64,000 bases of DNA from Saccharopolyspora erythraea (GCF_018141105.1 NZ_CP054839.1:5146001-5210000), one strand, 5' to 3'; shown: positions 26,017-35,170, numbered from the stretch's first letter. The notes: generated from the letters alone by a model not told the origin. Made by a program: numbers and translations.

Positions 26017-27636
26017 ATGCGGCTTTCGCCTTCCGCCCACACCGACACCTTCTGCCGGGACAGCCTCCCTCCGCTCGACCAGTGGCCCCGGTTCCGCTTC
26101 GACCTGCCCGAACTGGCCTACCCGGACCGGCTGAACTGCGCGGAGGCGCTGCTCGACCAGGCCGTCGAGAAGTGGGGCGAGGACCGCCTCTGCCTCATCA
26201 CCCCCGGTGAGCGCTGGACCTACGGACAGTTGCGGCGCCGGGCGAACCAGATCGCGCGGGTCCTCACCGAGGACCGCGGACTCGTGCCGGGGAACCGGGT
26301 TCTGCTGCGGGGACCGAACAACCCGTGGCTGGTCGCCGCCTGGTTCGGCGTCATCAAGGCCGGGTGCGTCGCGGTGACCACCATGCCGCTGCTGCGCGGG
26401 ACGGAGATCCGGACGCTGCACGAGCTGACCCGCACCTCGATCGCCCTGTGCGACCACCGGTTCGTCGACGACCTTCACGCGGGGGTTCCCGAACTGCCCG
26501 TCCTCGCCTATGGATCCGGCAACGCCGACGACCTGATCCGGCTGTGCGACGGGAAATCCGGCGACTTCACCGCGGTCGAGACGGCCGCCGACGACGTCGC
26601 GCTGCTGGCGCCCACGTCGGGTACGACGGGCAAACCCAAGGCCACCATGCACTTCCACCGCGATGTGCTGGCCAATGCCGACACGTTCGCCCGGTACGTC
26701 CTCAAGCCGGCCGAGGACGACGTGTTCACCGGCACGCCACCACTGGGATTCACCTTCGGGCTCGGCGGCCTGGTCGTGTTCCCGTTCCGCTTCGGGGCCG
26801 CGTCGCTGCTGCTGGAGAAACCCGGTCCCGACGAGCTGGTCACCGCGATCGCCGAACACGGCGCCACTGTGCTGTTCACCGCGCCCACGGCGTACAAGGC
26901 GATCCTGGCCACCGGGAAGGCGCCGGCACTGCCGAGCCTGCGGCGCTGCGTGTCGGCCGGGGAGCACCTGCCCGCCGAAGTCTGGGCGGAGTTCCACCGC
27001 CAGACGGGCCTGAGGATCATCAACGGCATCGGCGGAACCGAGCTGCTGCACATCTTCATCTCCGCCGCGGACGACGACATCCGCCCCGGCTCGACGGGCA
27101 GGGTCGTACCCGGCTTCGAGGCGGTGGTGCTCGACGACGAAGGCTCGCCCGTACCCGACGGCCAACCCGGCCGGCTCGCGGTGTGCGGGCCCACGGGCTG
27201 CCGCTACCTGGCCGACCCCCGCCAGCAGGTCTACGTCCAGGGCGGGTGGAACATCACCGGCGACACCTACGTCCGCGACACCGACGGCTACTTCTGGTAC
27301 CAGGCCCGCAACGACGACATGATCATCTCCGCCGGGTACAACATCGCGGGACCGGAGGTCGAGGAGGCGCTGCTCGCCCACCCCGACGTCGTCGACGCCG
27401 CGGTCGTGGGCGCACCCGACGAGCACCGCGGCACCATCGTGATGGCCTTCGTGGTCCTGCGCCCGGGAATCGAGGGGAACGAGCGAACCGCCGAACGGCT
27501 GCAGACCTTCGTCAAGAACGCCATCGCACCGTACAAGTACCCGCGCGAGATCGAGTTCGTCGCGGAGCTACCGCGCACGGTCAACGGGAAGCTCCAGCGC
27601 TATCTGCTGAGGGAACGCGCACGGGAGCGGGGTTGA
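26017..27636 (+). CDS. Aryl-CoA ligase, probable 2-aminobenzoate-CoA ligase
   Basis: A 539-residue adenylate-forming ligase of the benzoate/2-aminobenzoate-CoA ligase group. The P-loop is APTSGTTGKPKATMHFHRD, the hinge/A8 region is YQARNDDMIISAGYNIAGPEVE, and the C-terminal catalytic lysine lies in TVNGKLQRYLLRE. The N-terminus (SAHTDTFCRDSLPPLDQWP, DLPELAYPDRLNCAEALLD) resembles AbmG-type ligases. I take ATG 26017, 10 bases after GGAGGG, rather than the ATG at 25966. It would start the CoA-dependent breakdown of 2-aminobenzoate (or salicylate) that the fused monooxygenase continues. Confidence 0.87.
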   Translation: MRLSPSAHTDTFCRDSLPPLDQWPRFRFDLPELAYPDRLNCAEALLDQAVEKWGEDRLCLITPGERWTYGQLRRRANQIARVLTEDRGLVPGNRVLLRGPNNPWLVAAWFGVIKAGCVAVTTMPLLRGTEIRTLHELTRTSIALCDHRFVDDLHAGVPELPVLAYGSGNADDLIRLCDGKSGDFTAVETAADDVALLAPTSGTTGKPKATMHFHRDVLANADTFARYVLKPAEDDVFTGTPPLGFTFGLGGLVVFPFRFGAASLLLEKPGPDELVTAIAEHGATVLFTAPTAYKAILATGKAPALPSLRRCVSAGEHLPAEVWAEFHRQTGLRIINGIGGTELLHIFISAADDDIRPGSTGRVVPGFEAVVLDDEGSPVPDGQPGRLAVCGPTGCRYLADPRQQVYVQGGWNITGDTYVRDTDGYFWYQARNDDMIISAGYNIAGPEVEEALLAHPDVVDAAVVGAPDEHRGTIVMAFVVLRPGIEGNERTAERLQTFVKNAIAPYKYPREIEFVAELPRTVNGKLQRYLLRERARERG

Positions 27637-27810
27637 GCCGGCTCGACTGCTGATCGTCTCGGCGGCCCACAATGCCACGCACGCCGCGCAACCATTGGTG
27701 GGGTGCAGGCCATCAGCGTTCGGGCTCCGCCCGCAGAAGGTCTGGGCGTTGCCGTGCCGCAACACGTGTGCGGTGCCCGACGAATCGGTCCAGCTCCGCC
27801 ATCCGATCAC
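27568..27810 (-). CDS. Small cysteine-containing hypothetical protein (Zn-ribbon-like)
   Basis: Eighty residues from GTG 27810 to TGA. The core reads WRSWTDSSGTAHVLRHG, then TFCGRSP and NGCAACVALW, giving C-x(n)-C-x2-C, which could hold zinc. The start GTG overlaps the TGA of the preceding interrupted ORF (GTGA), as in an operon. The last 69 bases overlap the 3' end of the ligase gene on the other strand, so the C-terminal tail may be fortuitous. It is divergent from an HTH/TPR regulator. I do not recognise the family. Confidence 0.5.
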   Translation of the reverse strand: MIGWRSWTDSSGTAHVLRHGNAQTFCGRSPNADGLHPTNGCAACVALWAAETISSRAGSTPLPCAFPQQIALELPVDRAR

Positions 27811-28034
27811 GCCGTCACCAGCGATCGCCGGCGCGGTGGGGCGCTCTGCGTTCTGGCCCGGCAGTCCGGGCAGGCCGACGGCAGCCTCCATCCGGGCCAG
27901 GCTGGCCTGATCTCGACCCCGCAGATCACGCGAACCGAGCATCCCGGCGTTCAGCACCAATCCGCCATCACGGCGTGGACTCGTTCTCCGTACCTGGACG
28001 CGCCCCACTTGATCGGCTCCCTGTGATCACCCAT
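27807..28034 (-). pseudogene. Small cysteine-containing ORF interrupted by an in-frame TGA
   Basis: From ATG 28034 the frame reads MGDHREPIKWGASRYGERVH, runs to residue 27, meets TGA (27951-27953), then continues as credible protein (VICGVEIRPAWPGWRLPSAC, then PDCRARTQSAPP) to TGA at 27807-27809. The downstream half carries a CGVEI...CPDCR cysteine pair and couples by GTGA overlap to the next small gene. The simplest reading is a nonsense mutation, for example CGA to TGA, in a 75-codon gene. Either half alone could still be expressed. No selenocysteine context is evident. Confidence 0.45.
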
Positions 28035-28098
28035 GTCCCTACCTTCGTCACCGGGGGTGGCTGGACCCCAGGTCACGGCATGGGGCAGGTTGGTCATC

Positions 28099-29361
28099 GT
28101 GGGTCAGCAGCCGAACGAAGCTCTGCGCCAGGCACGCCTGCACACGCCGTCCAGGCGCGCACCAGGTGAGCCGATGTCGCGCTCCGAACTCGCCTCGGAG
28201 GTCTCGGCGTGGCTCTACCGCGAGACCGGCAAGCGCTTCGATCTGGACCCGCACCTGGTGGCCAAGTGGGAACGAGGAGCGGTCCGGCTGCCGACCGCTG
28301 CCTACCGATCGGCGCTGCGCGCGGTGCTTGGGGCCAACTCAGACGCCGACCTCGGTTTCTCCGACGCCCCCACAGCCACGGAGACGGCCGAACCCTCACC
28401 GACCGGTGTCCCTGAGACACCCGGCGGTGGATACTTCCAGAACTCCCAGGGTCCGTGGGTGGGGGTCGAGTACGTCGACTCATTGCGCTCGGCGGTGGGG
28501 CAGTTCGTGAAGTTGGAGGCCCTGCTCGGCGGCGGTGACATCGTGGCGTCGGTGATCCGACGCTTCCGCGATGCCCAGCGGGTGCTCGGTGAGGGCCGCT
28601 ACCTGCCACAGGTGGAGCGCGATCTGGAGGCTGCCGCTGCAGAACTCGGCGAGTTGGCCGGGTGGATGCTGCATGACGCCGAACGCCACGACGAAGCCCG
28701 CCAGATCAACGCCGAAGCCTTGATGCTGGCCCGTGTTGCCGGGGACCTGAAGATGGAATGGTTCATCCTGAGCAACCAAGCGCTGTCCAGCACCCACGCG
28801 GGGCGGGACCGGGAGGCGTTGCGGATCTCGGACCGGATGATCGAGACGGATCCACCCGCGAGGGTCCGGGCCCTTTTCGACGTCCGCCGGGCACGTGCCC
28901 TCGGCCACCTCGGCGACGGCGCGGCCGCGCTCAAAGCGTTCGACCGCGCGAAGGCCACCTTCGCCGAGGGAGTGACCAGCCGCGACCCCGAGTGGTCGTG
29001 GTGGTTCGGCGAAGAGGTGGTCAACGCGCACACGGGGTTGCTCCACGTGTCGCTGGGCGAGCACGGCCGCGCGCTCCCCTACCTGGCCGCAGCAGCAGAG
29101 GGCGCGTCGAAGGCGACGAACTACCAGTGGGGAATCCTCATCCACCGCGCGAACCTTCTGGACGGCCTGCTCCGAGCCGGGGATTCCGCCGAGGCCGAGC
29201 GGGTCGCGCTGGCCACGGTGCCGCTGGTTGGGCAGGTGAACTCCGGCGGGGCGGAGGGGGTCCTGCGCAGGGCTGCGACCCGCGAAGCCGGGAAACCGTG
29301 GCCCTCCACGCTGTCCGATGTCCTCGAACACATGTGGCGGCGGCCGGCTCCATGCGGTTGA
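28099..29361 (+). CDS. HTH (XRE-like) regulator with C-terminal TPR-type helical repeats
   Basis: A 420-residue protein. The N-terminal 75 residues (QPNEALRQARLHTPSR, MSRSELASEVSAWLYRETGKR, LVAKWERGAVRLP) form the lambda-repressor-like HTH typical of large actinobacterial regulators of development or secondary metabolism. Residues from about 150 on are helical repeats resembling TPRs. I choose GTG 28099, with a GGGGCAGG about 12 bases upstream, over the ATG at 28033. It is divergent from the two small cysteine proteins, a common local arrangement for such regulators. The target is unknown. Confidence 0.82.
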   Translation: MGQQPNEALRQARLHTPSRRAPGEPMSRSELASEVSAWLYRETGKRFDLDPHLVAKWERGAVRLPTAAYRSALRAVLGANSDADLGFSDAPTATETAEPSPTGVPETPGGGYFQNSQGPWVGVEYVDSLRSAVGQFVKLEALLGGGDIVASVIRRFRDAQRVLGEGRYLPQVERDLEAAAAELGELAGWMLHDAERHDEARQINAEALMLARVAGDLKMEWFILSNQALSSTHAGRDREALRISDRMIETDPPARVRALFDVRRARALGHLGDGAAALKAFDRAKATFAEGVTSRDPEWSWWFGEEVVNAHTGLLHVSLGEHGRALPYLAAAAEGASKATNYQWGILIHRANLLDGLLRAGDSAEAERVALATVPLVGQVNSGGAEGVLRRAATREAGKPWPSTLSDVLEHMWRRPAPCG

Positions 29362-29538
29362 TCACTCCGAGGTGGCGATCTTCGAAGCGGTGACCCTCTG
29401 ATGAATAGCCAGAAGTGCCCGAAGGTCAACGGCGGCACTCGATCACTGAAGATCGACGATCGATCCACGGTGGGGCGAGTGCCACCGAAGCGGTGAACGC
29501 ACACTGGATGCTGTCAACCAGCAGAGTTCGCCAACCCA

Positions 29539-32016
29539 CTACCGCCGGGACCGCGCGGACGTCCTGGCGGTCGGGGTCGCCGTGGCCGGGTCCTCCGGCC
29601 ACGGGTGCTTCGGGTAGCGGCCGCGCAGTTCCGCACGGACCTGCGGATATCCGTTGCGCCAGAAGGAGTCCAGGTCCGATGTGACCGCCGCCGGACGCCC
29701 GGCCGGCGAGAGCAGGTGCAGCACCACCGGCACCCGTCCCTCCGCGATGCGCGGCACGTCGCGCCAGCCGAAGACCTCCTGGAGCTTGACCGGCAGCACC
29801 GGCTGCTCCGCCCCGTAGTCGACCCGGATGCGCGAGCCGGAGGGCACCTCGATCCGGTCCGGCGCGAGGTCGTCCACCCCGGCGGCCGACGACCAGGGCA
29901 CCAGCCGCCGCAACGCGGTGCCCGCAGGCAGGCGCAGCAGGTCGGCGCGGCGCCGGACGCGGGAGAGTTCCGGCTCCAGCCAGTGGTCCGCCGAGGCGAG
30001 CAGCGACTCGTCGTCGACGGCGGGCCAGGCATCGCCGAGCGTGGCGTGCAGGAAGCCGAGCCGCTCCCGCAACCGCCGTGCGTCCTCGGACCACTGAAGG
30101 AGTTCCAGCCCTTCCGCGCGCAGGCCGTCGAGCACAGCGCGCCGGATCTCGGCCGGTTCGGGATTCTCGATTCCGCGCTCCCGCAAGGTGATCGCGCCGA
30201 GCCGTTCGGCGCGGACCGCACGGACATCGCCGTCCACCCAGCCGATCTCGTCGGCAGTGGCCAGCAGCGCAGGGGCCGCGCGGCGGGCGAGCTCCTCGTC
30301 GGCGGGGGCGGCGAGCCGGACCGTGCCGGTGGCGCTGCCCGGCGACCGGTCGGCCACCGCGACCGCAAGCCACTCGCAGTGCCCGAGTCCCGAACCCGCA
30401 GGCAGTTCCACCGCCGTGCCGGAGGCCATCAGGTACACCGCGGACTCCGGTGACCGCCGCCGCGCGAGTCGTTCCGGCTGAGCCAGGGCCACCACAAGAG
30501 CCGCGTCACCTCGGCCAGGGGCCCCGCCGCGGTCCGCCTGCGGCGCGTCACCAAGGCCGGCGGCTGCGCCGCGGTCCTGTACCGCCGCTTTGAGCCTGCC
30601 CACCTCGCGACGCCACCGCTCGGTGCCCGGGGCGCCCCGGCGCAGGCGGGACAGCGCCGAGGTCACGTCCGCCTCGGCGGTCAGCGCGTCGTTGTCCAGC
30701 AGCGCGACGACCTCGGCGGCGGTCTCCGCGCCCGCCGCCTCCCTGCCGTCGAGCAACGCCCGCGCGAGCCTGGGGTGCAGGCCCAGTTCGGCCATCCGCC
30801 GCCCGCGCTCGGTCACCGCGCCGGAGGCGTCCAGCGCGCCGAGGCCGCGCAGGACCTCGCGACCGGCCGCCAGCGCACCGCCCGGCGGCTCGTCCCACCA
30901 GCTCAGCGACGACCCGTCAGGCGTTCCCCAGCAGGCCAGTTCCAGCGCGAGCCGGGTCAGCTCGGCGGTGCGGATCTCCGGCTCGGGGTAGGCGGGCAGC
31001 GTGCTGTGCTCGTGCTCCGGCCAGCACCGGTACACCGCGCCGGGCCCCTGCCTGCCAGCGCGGCCCGCGCGCTGGTCGGCGACCGCGGCCGACACCCGCA
31101 CCGTGGCCAGCCCGGCGAGCCCGCGACGGGTGTCCACACGCGACACCCGGGACAGCCCGGAGTCGACGACGGCGCGGACGCCGGGGACCGTCAGGCTCGA
31201 CTCGGCGACCGCGGTGGCCAGCACGACGCGGCGGCGCGGTCCCTCGCGCAACGCCATGTCCTGCTGCGCGTGCGGGAGCCTGCCGTGCAGCGCCAGCACG
31301 TCCACATCGGACTCCCCGGACAGATGGCCCGCGACGCGGCGGATCTCGCCTGCGCCGGGCAGGAACGCCAGCACGTCGCCGTCCTGTTCGGCCAGCGCGG
31401 TTCGCACGGCCCGCGCTACGCACGCGTCGATCCGCTCTCCCCGGCTGGGCGGCAGGTAGCGGGTCGACACCGGGTAGGTCCGGGCATGCGCCTCGAGCAC
31501 CGGGGCGCCACCGAGCAGCTCCGCCGCGCGTCCCGCGGCCACGGTGGCCGAGGTCGCCAGGACCCGCAGGTCCGGACGCAGCCCCTCCCGCGCGTCCAGC
31601 AGCAACGCAAGCAGCAGGTCGGCGTCGAGGTGGCGCTCGTGGCACTCGTCGAGCATCACCACGTCGACCCCGGCCAGCTCGGGATCGGACTGCAGGCGGC
31701 GCACCAGCAGACCCGAGGTCACCACCTCGACGACCGTCCCGGGGCCACGCCGCCGCTCACCGCGCACCGAGTGGCCCACGCGGCCCCCGACCTCCTCGCC
31801 GAGCAGGCTCGCCATCCGCCGCGCCGCCGCGCGGGTGGCCAGCCTGCGCGGCTCGGCCACCACGACGCGCAGGCCGCGTTCGGCCAGCGCCAGCGGCACC
31901 AGGGTGGTCTTGCCGGTGCCCGGCGGCGCCACCAGCACCGCCGTGCCGCGCTCCATCAGGGCACCGGTGACCTCGTCGAGGACGGCGCGCACCGGGAGAT
32001 CGGGAAACTCGAACAT
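29539..32016 (-). CDS. hrpB: ATP-dependent RNA helicase HrpB
   Basis: An 825-residue DEAH/RHA helicase. Walker A is PPGTGKTTLVPLAL (near residue 33), the DExH box is MLDECHERHLDAD, and SAT-like LATSATVAAG and the QRAGRAGRQGPG motif VI are present. The C-terminal HrpB-specific region is full length. The enzyme acts on RNA in the cytoplasm; its exact role is unsettled in most bacteria. The gene is monocistronic. A minus-strand start at ATG 32016 lacks a clear ribosome site. Confidence 0.95.
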   Translation of the reverse strand: MFEFPDLPVRAVLDEVTGALMERGTAVLVAPPGTGKTTLVPLALAERGLRVVVAEPRRLATRAAARRMASLLGEEVGGRVGHSVRGERRRGPGTVVEVVTSGLLVRRLQSDPELAGVDVVMLDECHERHLDADLLLALLLDAREGLRPDLRVLATSATVAAGRAAELLGGAPVLEAHARTYPVSTRYLPPSRGERIDACVARAVRTALAEQDGDVLAFLPGAGEIRRVAGHLSGESDVDVLALHGRLPHAQQDMALREGPRRRVVLATAVAESSLTVPGVRAVVDSGLSRVSRVDTRRGLAGLATVRVSAAVADQRAGRAGRQGPGAVYRCWPEHEHSTLPAYPEPEIRTAELTRLALELACWGTPDGSSLSWWDEPPGGALAAGREVLRGLGALDASGAVTERGRRMAELGLHPRLARALLDGREAAGAETAAEVVALLDNDALTAEADVTSALSRLRRGAPGTERWRREVGRLKAAVQDRGAAAGLGDAPQADRGGAPGRGDAALVVALAQPERLARRRSPESAVYLMASGTAVELPAGSGLGHCEWLAVAVADRSPGSATGTVRLAAPADEELARRAAPALLATADEIGWVDGDVRAVRAERLGAITLRERGIENPEPAEIRRAVLDGLRAEGLELLQWSEDARRLRERLGFLHATLGDAWPAVDDESLLASADHWLEPELSRVRRRADLLRLPAGTALRRLVPWSSAAGVDDLAPDRIEVPSGSRIRVDYGAEQPVLPVKLQEVFGWRDVPRIAEGRVPVVLHLLSPAGRPAAVTSDLDSFWRNGYPQVRAELRGRYPKHPWPEDPATATPTARTSARSRR

Positions 32017-32075
32017 AGCGCTGCCATCCTGCCACCCGCCTGGCCCGCGCCCGGCCGGGCGCGGTGCGCGTGAAG

Positions 32076-32108
32076 CGGCGCCGCACCTGTCAGCCGGGTG
32101 CGGCGCCG
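32076..32108 (-). terminator. 12-bp-stem terminator hairpin
   Basis: CGGCGCCGCACC (32076-32087) pairs with GGTGCGGCGCCG (32097-32108) around a 9-nt loop. It lies downstream of the CAP-domain gene on the minus strand and before hrpB. Confidence 0.7.
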
Positions 32109-32202
32109 TTCGGGAAGGGGTTTCGGGGAGCGCGGTCAGCGACCGAGGTCCGGCGGATCATCCGACGAGGTCGCGCGGGTCGGCCACCGAGGCAGGGCGG
32201 GG

Positions 32203-32676
32203 TCAGCGACCGAAGTCCTGCGTCCAGTACCAGCCGTTGGGCTCGACGCCGACACCGATCGTCTTGAGGGAGCAGTTCAGGATGTTCGCCTTGTGCCCGG
32301 GGGACTTCATCCAGGCGTCCATCACCTGCTCGGCGGTCTGCTGGCCCATGGCGATGTTCTCCGCGGCAGGCGACGGGTAGCCGGCCCTGGTGATGCGCTG
32401 GGAGAACGTCGAGCCGTCCTGCGAGGTGTGGTCGAAGTAGGAGCGGTTGGCCATGTCGGTGCTGTGGGCCTGGGCGGCGTCGGCCAGCCGGGAGTCGGCC
32501 TTGACCGCCGCGCAGCCGGCACCGGCGCGGGCCTGGTTGACGAGCTCGACGACGCGCCCCTCGGCGGAGGGGTCGGCCGAGGCCGCCGGGGAGAGCGCCA
32601 GGGCGCCGCCGGAGGAGAGCAGGGCGGCCGCAGCGCTGATCGTGATTACGGAGCGTTGAAACTTGGAGCGAGTCAC
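32203..32676 (-). CDS. Secreted CAP-domain (SCP/PR1-like) protein
   Basis: A 157-residue extracellular protein with a signal peptide (TRSKFQRSVITISAAAALL to about residue 34) and one CAP domain. Family segments are visible: LVNQARAGAGC, HSTDMANRSYFDHTSQDG, GYPSPAAENIAMG and HKANILNCSLKTIGVG. Two cysteines probably form a disulphide. CAP proteins of this bacterial type are secreted with unknown substrate. The start is GTG 32676; an ATG at 32694 adds six residues, and neither has a strong ribosome site. Confidence 0.9.
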   Translation of the reverse strand: MTRSKFQRSVITISAAAALLSSGGALALSPAASADPSAEGRVVELVNQARAGAGCAAVKADSRLADAAQAHSTDMANRSYFDHTSQDGSTFSQRITRAGYPSPAAENIAMGQQTAEQVMDAWMKSPGHKANILNCSLKTIGVGVEPNGWYWTQDFGR

Positions 32677-32694
32677 GGCGAGCAAGCTACCCAT

Positions 32695-33144
32695 TCGTGT
32701 CGTGATCGAACCGTTATAGATGCGCTAAGTCACAACCACGTTCACCATGAGTGATGGAACCGCGACCGCCTGCCGTTCGGCTTCCACGTTCGAGTGAGGG
32801 ATGCATCGCAAGGAGGACGGGTTTCCGGCAGCCGGCGACGAGAAAGTCGAGGGGCAGACGTTGTGGATGAGGCCCAAGCGGCCCGTGCGGTAGCGGCGCC
32901 GGTGAGGGATCGCGCCTCGCTCAGCAGGGGCGCAACCACGCGGCCCCCGCACCCGCAGCGCGCCGGGACACGCACGTCCGCGCCGGCCGAACGGTCCCAG
33001 CCAGCCGGTGATCTCCGGCCTCGCCGGTCAGCTACAGACCGGCGAGGCCCGGTCACGTAGCGGTAGCGACAAGGTCGAGCCCCCCGCGGCGAGCCATCGC
33101 AGCGCCGCACCGGCTCTACTCAGCAGCGACGCCACTGGCCTTCT
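32695..33144. other. Intergenic region without a credible gene
   Basis: About 450 bp separate the CAP-domain gene start from the methyltransferase stop. The short open frames here have no recognisable protein content. The one clear structure is the hairpin at 33017-33049. Confidence 0.6.
33017..33049 (-). terminator. 12-bp-stem terminator hairpin after the methyltransferase gene
   Basis: GGCCTCGCCGGT (33017-33028) and ACCGGCGAGGCC (33038-33049) pair perfectly around a 9-nt loop. It lies about 95 bp past the stop of the minus-strand methyltransferase. Confidence 0.75.
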
Positions 33145-33942
33145 TCAGCGGCGCAGGACCGCCGTCCACACCCGGACGCCGAACAGGGCGTCGATCTCCT
33201 CACCGTCCAGGCACGACCGGAGACCGTCGGTGATCTCGCGACGCAGGTCGTGCGCGGTGACGGCTCCTGACCGGACGGCCGCGGCGGCGTTGCTCTGGCT
33301 GAGCAGGTAGTCGGCCAGCTCCGACCGGCTCATGCGGACCCGGAACCGGTCCTCGGCATCCAGGGCGTCACTGAAACCCGCGTCCGCCGCTGCGGCGGTG
33401 TCGAGGTGATGACGTGGTGGCGCCGGATGGCGGGCGAGGTAGGAGTCCCGGAACCACCGGGTGAACGCGGGCCGCCCGGCCAGGCGACCGGTGAAGAAGT
33501 CGCTGTAGACGGCCAGTGCCGCACCGTCGTCGAGGACGCGGGCGAGTTCGGGCAGCACGCGGGCCTGGTCGAACCAGTGGAACGCCGCGCCCGCGGTCAC
33601 CAGGTCCGCGCACGCGTCGCGGAGCGGAATCCGCTCGGCACCCGACACGACGTACTGCACGCCGGGATATCGTTGCGCCGCGCGCAACATCGCCGGTGCG
33701 ACGTCCAGCGCCACGACCCGGTCGGCCACGTCCCGCAGCGCACGCGTCGAAAGCCCGGTACCGCAGCCCAGGTCGACGGCGGTGCCTGCGCGCTCGATCC
33801 TCAACTGGCGCATGGCCAGCCGCAATGCCGTGCGGTGGTAGTACGGACGACCGCGCGCGTAACGGCGTGCAGCTGCATCGCTGTCGAAGGGATTGGCCAC
33901 CAGCTGATCCAGCGAACCGCCGATCTGTCGTTCTTCGCGCAT
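33145..33942 (-). CDS. Class I SAM-dependent methyltransferase
   Basis: A 265-residue Rossmann-fold methyltransferase (methyltransferase type 11-like). Motif I is VDLGCGTGLSTRAL (about 57-70), the acidic residue after the second strand is in VVALDVAPAMLRAA, and the later strand is AGAAFHWFD. The final third has no recognisable extra domain. Substrate unknown. ATG 33942 has GGGGAGG about 8 bases upstream. It is not obviously linked to the acyl-CoA dehydrogenase gene upstream on the same strand, which ends about 80 bp away. Confidence 0.85.
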   Translation of the reverse strand: MREERQIGGSLDQLVANPFDSDAAARRYARGRPYYHRTALRLAMRQLRIERAGTAVDLGCGTGLSTRALRDVADRVVALDVAPAMLRAAQRYPGVQYVVSGAERIPLRDACADLVTAGAAFHWFDQARVLPELARVLDDGAALAVYSDFFTGRLAGRPAFTRWFRDSYLARHPAPPRHHLDTAAAADAGFSDALDAEDRFRVRMSRSELADYLLSQSNAAAAVRSGAVTAHDLRREITDGLRSCLDGEEIDALFGVRVWTAVLRR

Positions 33943-34021
33943 GGACCTGCCTCCCCCCGCGTGGCGCCTGCTCGCAACCTACCCCGCCTCACGGTGCCGA
34001 GCGCCCCGCCAGAACGGATCT

Positions 34022-35170
34022 TCAGGCCACGAAACCCTTGCGCTTGGCGGCGAGTTCGGCCAGCACCTCCGACGTCCCGCCGCCGATGCCGAGGATGCGC
34101 ATGTCCCGGTACTGGCGCTCGACCTCGGACTCCCGCATGTATCCGGCGCCGCCGTGCAGTTGCACGGCCTGGTCGACGACCCACGTGCCCGCCTCGACCG
34201 CGGTGTTCTTGGCGAAGCAGACCTCGGCCACCACGTCGTCGCCCGCGAGGTGCCGGCGCGCCACGTCGTGCACGTAGCTGCGCGCGACGTCCACCTTCCG
34301 CGCCATCTCCACCAGCGTGTGGCGGACCAGTTGCCGGGAGATCAGCGGCCTGCCGAAGGTCTCGCGCATCCGGCACCACGACACCGTCAGGTCGAGCGCG
34401 CGCTGGGCGCCCGCGTAGGCCTGGACGGCGAGCATGATGCGCTCGGTCAGGAAGTGCTGCGCGATCTGGACGAAGCCGGAGTCCTGCGCGCCGACCAGGT
34501 TCGCCGCGGGCACCCGGCAGTCCACGAAGGACAGTTCCGCGGTGTCCGAGCACTGCCAGCCCATCTTGTCGAGCCGGCGCGAGACCTCGAAGCCCGGCGT
34601 ACCCCGCTCGACCACCAGCAGCGAGATGCCGTGCGCGCCGGGACCGCCGGTGCGGACCGCGGTGGTGACGAAGTCCGCGCGGCAACCGGAGGTGATGAAC
34701 GTCTTCGCACCGTTGACGACGAAGTGGTCCCCGTCGCGCTCGGCGGTGGTGCGCAGCCCCGCCACGTCGGAGCCGCCGCCGGGTTCGGTCACCGCCAGCG
34801 CGCCGATGGCCTCGCCCGCCAGCGTCGGCCGGACCCAGCGGCCAACCTGCGCCGCATCGCCCGCCGCGACGATGTGCGGCAGCGCGATCCCGCAGGTCAG
34901 CAACGACGCGAAGAGCCCGCCCGAACCGCCCGCGTAGTGCATCTCCTCGCCGAGCACGATGGTGTCGACGATGTCACCGCCGCCACCGCCGGCCTCTTCC
35001 GGGAACGCCACGCCGAGCAGGCCGATCTCACCCGCCTTGCGGTGCAGCCACCGGGGCAGCTCCCCGTCGCGCTCCCAGCCGTCCTGGTGCGGCAGGACCT
35101 CGGCCTCCACGAAGCGGCGCACGGTCCGTCGCAGCTCCTCCCGCTCGGGAGCGCGGAACGGGTCGGTCAC
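34022..35170 (-). CDS. Acyl-CoA dehydrogenase family protein
   Basis: A 382-residue flavoprotein. The middle-domain ALAVTEPGGGSDVAGL loop and C-terminal RDMRILGIGGGTSEV are intact; the glycine in place of glutamate in the GGGTSEV segment is usual for family members whose base lies on another helix. GTG 35170 is preceded by GGAGGTGC, which decides the start over the open extension to 35278. It lies 61 bp downstream of a TIGR03084-type gene on the same strand, a pairing seen around acyl-CoA metabolism. The substrate is unknown. Confidence 0.9.
   Translation of the reverse strand: MTDPFRAPEREELRRTVRRFVEAEVLPHQDGWERDGELPRWLHRKAGEIGLLGVAFPEEAGGGGGDIVDTIVLGEEMHYAGGSGGLFASLLTCGIALPHIVAAGDAAQVGRWVRPTLAGEAIGALAVTEPGGGSDVAGLRTTAERDGDHFVVNGAKTFITSGCRADFVTTAVRTGGPGAHGISLLVVERGTPGFEVSRRLDKMGWQCSDTAELSFVDCRVPAANLVGAQDSGFVQIAQHFLTERIMLAVQAYAGAQRALDLTVSWCRMRETFGRPLISRQLVRHTLVEMARKVDVARSYVHDVARRHLAGDDVVAEVCFAKNTAVEAGTWVVDQAVQLHGGAGYMRESEVERQYRDMRILGIGGGTSEVLAELAAKRKGFVA

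Noticed and set aside
27951-27953. Selenocysteine reading of the in-frame TGA
   Set aside because: No SECIS-like hairpin or selenoprotein family is evident; a nonsense mutation is simpler.
32794-33060. Short open frames in the 32.7-33.1 kb gap
   Set aside because: No ribosome site, atypical composition and no recognisable sequence.
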